64,000 nucleotides of DNA, from positions 1-64,000 of the forward strand of contig NZ_LFYT02000017.1 of NCBI RefSeq assembly GCF_001270065.2, given 5' to 3'. How positions within the stretch are numbered: the first letter of the stretch is position 1; the number at the start of each line of letters is the position of its first letter. Both the position numbers and the translations under genes were made by a program. The stretch comes from Limnohabitans planktonicus II-D5 (GTDB lineage Bacteria > Pseudomonadota > Gammaproteobacteria > Burkholderiales > Burkholderiaceae_C). Shown here one piece after another: positions 57,701-63,700 of the stretch. The notes below the pieces were generated by a model, which saw only the letters and a list, made by a program, of their open reading frames with translations, was not told where the DNA came from and did no database searches.

Positions 57701-60700
57701 ACAAAAATCAGCCTCTTGCAGCAGCGTTACGAACCCAGTGCCTACCGCTCAGGTGTGCCGCAGCCCCAGGTGGCTCAGGATATGTACCTCTTGGGCACGG
57801 TTTACAACAGCACGGGCGGTGTGACCGTCAACAACCAGGAAGGCAGTCTGAACATTTCGGGCACCCTGAGGGGCACGCCGCTGGACGTCTCCACCAAAGG
57901 CGACTTCAACCTGAACTCCTTGGGCTGGTTCCACTCGGGTGTGGACCCGCGCTCGGCAATCAACCGCAACACTTACCGAGCCGCTGTGTTCAATGCCGAA
58001 GGTCTACCGCGCAACACCAGCGTGGCCGCGAATCAAGCGCTCACCCTCACCGCAGAAGGCCAGCAGCCGGGTCGGGTGCTGTCCCAGGGCGCGATCAACA
58101 TCAACGCGCGCTACGTCAACATCGATGGGGTGATTCAAAGCGGGGTGCAATCCATCACCTTGAACGTGGCCTCTTCTTTTGTCTCGCCGCAGGGCACCAC
58201 ACGCCTGGCCGATGCCAGCAACCGGCCATTGGCAGGTCTGAGCTTTGGCAGCGACGGTGTGCCCGTCAGCGGGTGGTGGGATGCTGCCTTGCAAGCCATC
58301 GTGCTGGACCCGATCGCGCCCGCCGGGGGCGAGATCAACATCACCGGCCAGGTGTTCAGCACCGGCAACGGCCAACTGAAGGTGGCCAACGGTTACGCCG
58401 ATGTGCAGATCAACAACCAGTCGAGCGCGGCGCTGGTGCTCAACCGCATGGACACCTCGTTCAACCGCATCGGCAAAATCTCCATCACCAACCTGATCCC
58501 GGCACAAAACAATCAGCCGGAGCGTCAACAGCGCACGGTTTGGGAATATGCCGGCAGCGTTAGCGCCACACCGATCAAGCGCACCGATTACACCGGCAGT
58601 TTTTCGTCGGGACGCATCACCTACACCCCACAAGGCGCGCCGACACTTTTGTCCAAAACCGGCATGGCCTTCCAACCTGTGGTGGGTTTGCGCTATGTGT
58701 TTGTGGAGGGGCAGTCCTTTACCCAAACGACAACCCGCTACCGCAGCGAAAGCTCTTTCAACCTGATCGGTGAATGGGCGGCCATCAACACCGGCAGCAC
58801 CAGTTGGGACTCCGTGGTCAGTGTGTACACCGATGCCCAGCCACTGCTGCAGTCCGAGGCTTTGCAATATGGCGCTGCTTCGGACACTTCGCGCCTGTCG
58901 GTGGCTTTTGAACGCAAGAGCACCAGCACCCCCGTGTTCACCAATGAACAATGGAAAACCGGCGGCGGCTGGTTGCAAAAAACGACCTATCACACCCGAT
59001 CGGTCGAGGTGGCCGGTCGCAAGGACTACTACACCTTCAGCATGAAGGCCGATGAATCGGTGCCCTTGACGTTCATGGAAGGCGCTGACCATTCGAACAT
59101 TGCCATCACCAGCCTGGGCAACATCACCTACAACGGCAGTCTGAACAGCGGTGCCAGCGGAACGGTCACGCTGCAGGGCAAGAACATTGTGGGCACCGAA
59201 GGCACCTTCATTCGGGGCCTGGTGAGCGCGAGAGCCACGGGCCGTGTCGACGTGGTCACACTGCCCGGCTCGGCCACTGCAGCGGCCACACCGCTGCGCT
59301 TGGAGGCGCAGGGCAACATTCGCCTGGTGACCCTGGCCGAGGGCATCGATCCCGGCGCAGTGAATGTGGGTCTGATCCGTTCCATGGCGGGCGATGTCAC
59401 GATCATCGCAGCAGGCGACATCGCAGCCAGCGCCGCGCTGCCGAGCTATGTGGGCCAAGCCGAGTCGCCGCGCATCCAGGGCCGCATCATCGACCTGCAA
59501 ACAGCGGGCAGCATCGGCTCGTCCAATGCCGCGCTGAATATCTTGGCCAGCGATTACGGCCCGGGTGGCTTGGCCGCACGGGCTGGCGCCAGCCTCTACA
59601 TCACCCAGACCCAAGGCGATCTGCGCCTGGTCGCGCCGCGCAGCGGTTCTGGGGCCAGCGCATCGGTGCAGGCCGGGGGCGACATCGTGCTGCGCGCCGT
59701 GACCGGTTCTGTTTTCAATGCCAATGGTTCCCAGAAAAGCGTAGCGACCGGCATTGATCTGCAAAAAGTGGCCCTGCACGAACTTCAGCGCACCCAGGCC
59801 TATCACAGCCTGTGGGTGGGTGTGTTGGGCGCGGCTGCGACCACGACCGTTGCCCAGACCCTGAACTGGACGGGCTACGACAGCCAGACTGCCAGCCTGG
59901 TGTTCAACACCCCGCTGAACCTGCAAACCGGCACGCCGGTGTTCCTGTCGGGCTTGCTGCCCGGGTCCTTGCAGGAAAACGTGGCCTATTACGCAGTGGT
60001 CGATGCAACGGGCCTGCGCTTGCAATTGGCGCAAAGCCGAGAAAACGCCATGGCCACCGAGCCGGTTGTGGTCAATCTGGGTGTGGAGCCTGGCCAGCAG
60101 CCTGCGGGCTTGGTGGTGCAGCAGCGCCAATGGACCGAACGTGACCAGTTGGGAACCCGCGACAGCCAAACCACCGATGCCATCACCTTTGCCAATGGCG
60201 TGGCGCTGCACACCGGAGATGCTGTCGTGGTGGGCGAAGGTGTTGCCAACCTCACCGCCGGCACTTACTTTGCAGTGGTCAGCGCTGACAGTCAAACCTT
60301 GCGCTTGGCCACAACGCTGGCCAATGCCCAATTGGCAAGCCCAGTCACCGTCCCGGTGCAAAGCCTGTCGGCATCCCTGAAAACGGGCGAGCAGCGCATG
60401 TTCCGCCTGATCGGTGGCGCAGTCGCCACGCTGGATGTGATTGAACTGAGCCAGGCCAGCGTGAAGGCGCTGGCCGATCGTCCGGGCCACTATGACCCGA
60501 ATTACGTTTTCAAATTTGCCCGCCCAGAAGACGACACACAGGCGAGCATCAATCCGATTGCCCGCAACCTGTTTGACACCGTGCTGTTCCCCAATTCCGG
60601 TTTGTCCGGAGGCGGCTCCGAAAAACTCGCTGTCAACTCGCTCAATGCGATCAAGGCGGGCGGTCGGGTCACTGTGACGGCTGGCAGCGCCATTGGAAGG

Positions 60701-63700
60701 GTGGCTGCGCCGACCACCTTGGACATGTCCCAAGGCCTGGCTTCGCTTGCGCCTGAAAAACTGGCCTTGCTGGCTTCGGTGAGCGTGGGCGATGTGCTGG
60801 GTGTGACCCACCAACTGCTGCGTTACAAAGGGCCGGTGGGGGATGCATCGGCCAGCGATTTCGCTTACACGACCGAGTTCAGCAACGCCTTGCAGTGGGA
60901 GGTGGTCACGCCCGTGGTGGCCGCCAACGCAGCTTCGCCCGTGGCCCTGAACGCCGCCAGCATTGTCTTGCATGAGGGCAGCGGCTACGGTGGGTACCGC
61001 TGGAAGTTGGCCGATGCCACGGTGGACTTGGCCCGAGCCGATTTCACGGATGAAACACGCTGGGAGAAGGTCAAGGCCGACTACGGTTTGTATGCGGTGG
61101 ATAAGACGGATTTCAGTGTCAGTGCCAGTTCCTCAGGGACCTTGGAAATCCGCCGGGATGAGTCGGTTCGTGTGACGGTGGCAGGTGCTGAGGGGGCTTA
61201 TGTCTATGTGGGCCCGGTGGACCCCACCACCCGCACGAAGGTATTTGCCGCGACCCAAGGCGAGTTGTTGTCGGCTCAGTTTTGGACAAACGTCAACCAG
61301 TGGCGTCGCATCAATCAGGCAGGCGGTCAGGCAGGCGGCCAGTTGTTCCGCCTCGACCCGGACAAGCAAGCCAACAGCGACAGCCATCTGTATGCGATCC
61401 GTCAGGACCTGCCGCAGCGCCTGACGGTGCAGGTCTTTGACCCGATCACCCTGGACATCGGCCAGGAAGTGTCGGCCCATGCCGGTGCAGGGGTGTCTCT
61501 GGAGTCGAACAAGGACCTCAAGATCCAGTCCATCAGCGGTGGTGCCGATGTCAGGCTGAGCGCCACAGGCCACATCGTGTCCACCTCCGGCAGTGTCACC
61601 CAGGTGGTTTCGGCAGGCGGCCACATGCAGCTGAACACCGCGGGCGGTCGCATCGGCAATGCAGCCTTGGGCGCGCTGGGCATTGAGGTGGGTGAGGGGC
61701 GTTTGCTCACGGCCTCTGCCAAGGGCGACATCCAGCTCCAGGCCATGACCCGCGGACTCAATGTGAACCGGATCGTGACCTCCGAGGGCGCGGTCAGCAT
61801 CACCGTGAACACCGGTGACCTCACCCTGGGGCGCATCGATGCCATGGGCAGCGTGCGGCTGCAGACGGCGCAAGGCAGCATCCGCAACGTCAATGACCCG
61901 GCGCTGGTGGCGCTGCCCAACATCACCAGCAGCGTGGGGGGCGTTGCCCTGCTGGCTTCGCAGGACATTGGCAGCGCGTCCTCGGGCCTTGTGGCACCCG
62001 CCCACCTGAACGTGCGCACCGGCGCGAACCGTCTGGACATGACGGCCGGCGGCAACGCGTGGGTGCGTCTGCTTGACCCGGTCACCCTGGGTACCGTGAA
62101 TGTGCAGCGCGGCGATCTCGATCTGATTGCCGTATCCGGCATGGACGTGGTGGAGCTGGGTCCCAAGCAGAGTTCGATCCAGGTGTCTATGGGCCAAATG
62201 TCGGTCGATGCCACCGGTTCGCTGCAGCTGGCCCACGTCAACGTCCAGCAAGGGCTGGTGTTGCGCGCCACCGACGCCTTGACACTGCGCCAGTCCAGCG
62301 CCGCCATCATCACCCTGGACGGCAGGAAAGGCGTGACTGGCGAGAACTTGAGCGCCAGCACCGGCCTGAACGTGAGCGCCACCGGTGCGCTGTCGCTGGA
62401 CACGGTGAACGTCTCGGCGGGCGCTGCCACGCTGAATGGCATGAGCACGGTGTCCTTGAACGCACTGACGGTGCAGGGTGCGCTGAACGCCACGGCCGCT
62501 GGCGCGCTCACGGCCAACCAACTTCTCAGCAGGAACGGTGCGATCACGTTCACCGGCAGCGCCGCAGTCACGGGTAATGTGCTGAGCGCCAACATTGGCC
62601 TGAACGTGAGCGCCACCGATTCGCTCTCGCTGGACTCTGTGCACGTCTTGACGGGGGGCGCCACGCTCACCGGCATGAGCACGATGTGGCTGAACACGCT
62701 GGTGGTGCGCGATGCGCTGAATGCCACGGCCACCGGAGCGCTCACGGCCAACGGCCTTGAAAGCATGCACGGTGCGATCACGCTGGCCGGCAGCGCCGCT
62801 GTCACGGGACATTTGCTGAGCGCCAGCACTGGCCTGACCGTGAACGCCGCCGGTGCGCTGTCGCTGGACACGGCGTACGTCACGGCGGGCGGTGCCACGC
62901 TCACCGGCATGAGCACGGTGTCCTTGAACGAACTGACAGTGCGTGATGCGCTGAACGTCACGGCCACCGGCGCGCTCACGGCCAAGCGCCTTGTGAGCCA
63001 GCTCAGCAGTATTTCCCTCACATCTTTGCAAGGGGCTATCGACTTGGATGACGTGCAGGCCAGCCAGGGCAGCGTGAACCTCGCCGCTTGGGGTGACATC
63101 CTCAATGCCCGTGCCGACGACAGCACGTCGTTGGTGGCCGCCACCCTGCTGGCCAACAGCGCCACCGGCCAGATCGGCAGCAGCGCACGTTGGATGCAGG
63201 TGAGCGTGAACGGCTCGGTCACCCTGTCGGCCCATGACGATCTGCGTGTGCGCGCCAGCGGGGGCAGCCTGCACTTGGTCTCGGCCAGATCGCTCACCCA
63301 GGACGCATGGCTGTCGGCCAAGGACAGCATCGTCGCCTGGGGGAGCGATGACGGTGCCCGCATCGAAGCGGACCACATCACGCTGCTTGCCGAGGAAGGC
63401 AGCCTGGGCACCGATGAGTTTGCGCTGCAAGTCAATCCACGCGGCACCCATTTGCTGGATGCGTCGGCGCTTGCGGGTGTTCACCTGACGGGCATGGTGG
63501 GCCCCTTGTATCTGGGCACGGTGCGGGCGCTTGCGGGCAACCTCCGTCTGCGCATGCGCGACACGGCCGACGCTGGCGAGGATCTGGTCCTCTCGGCGGG
63601 CACCGTGCTCAATGCCAGCGGCACGCTGGGCCTGTACGCGGCCGATGCGCTGAGGCAAGACGCGCTTGCACAGATCAGCGCAGACGGCGCGGTCGAGATT

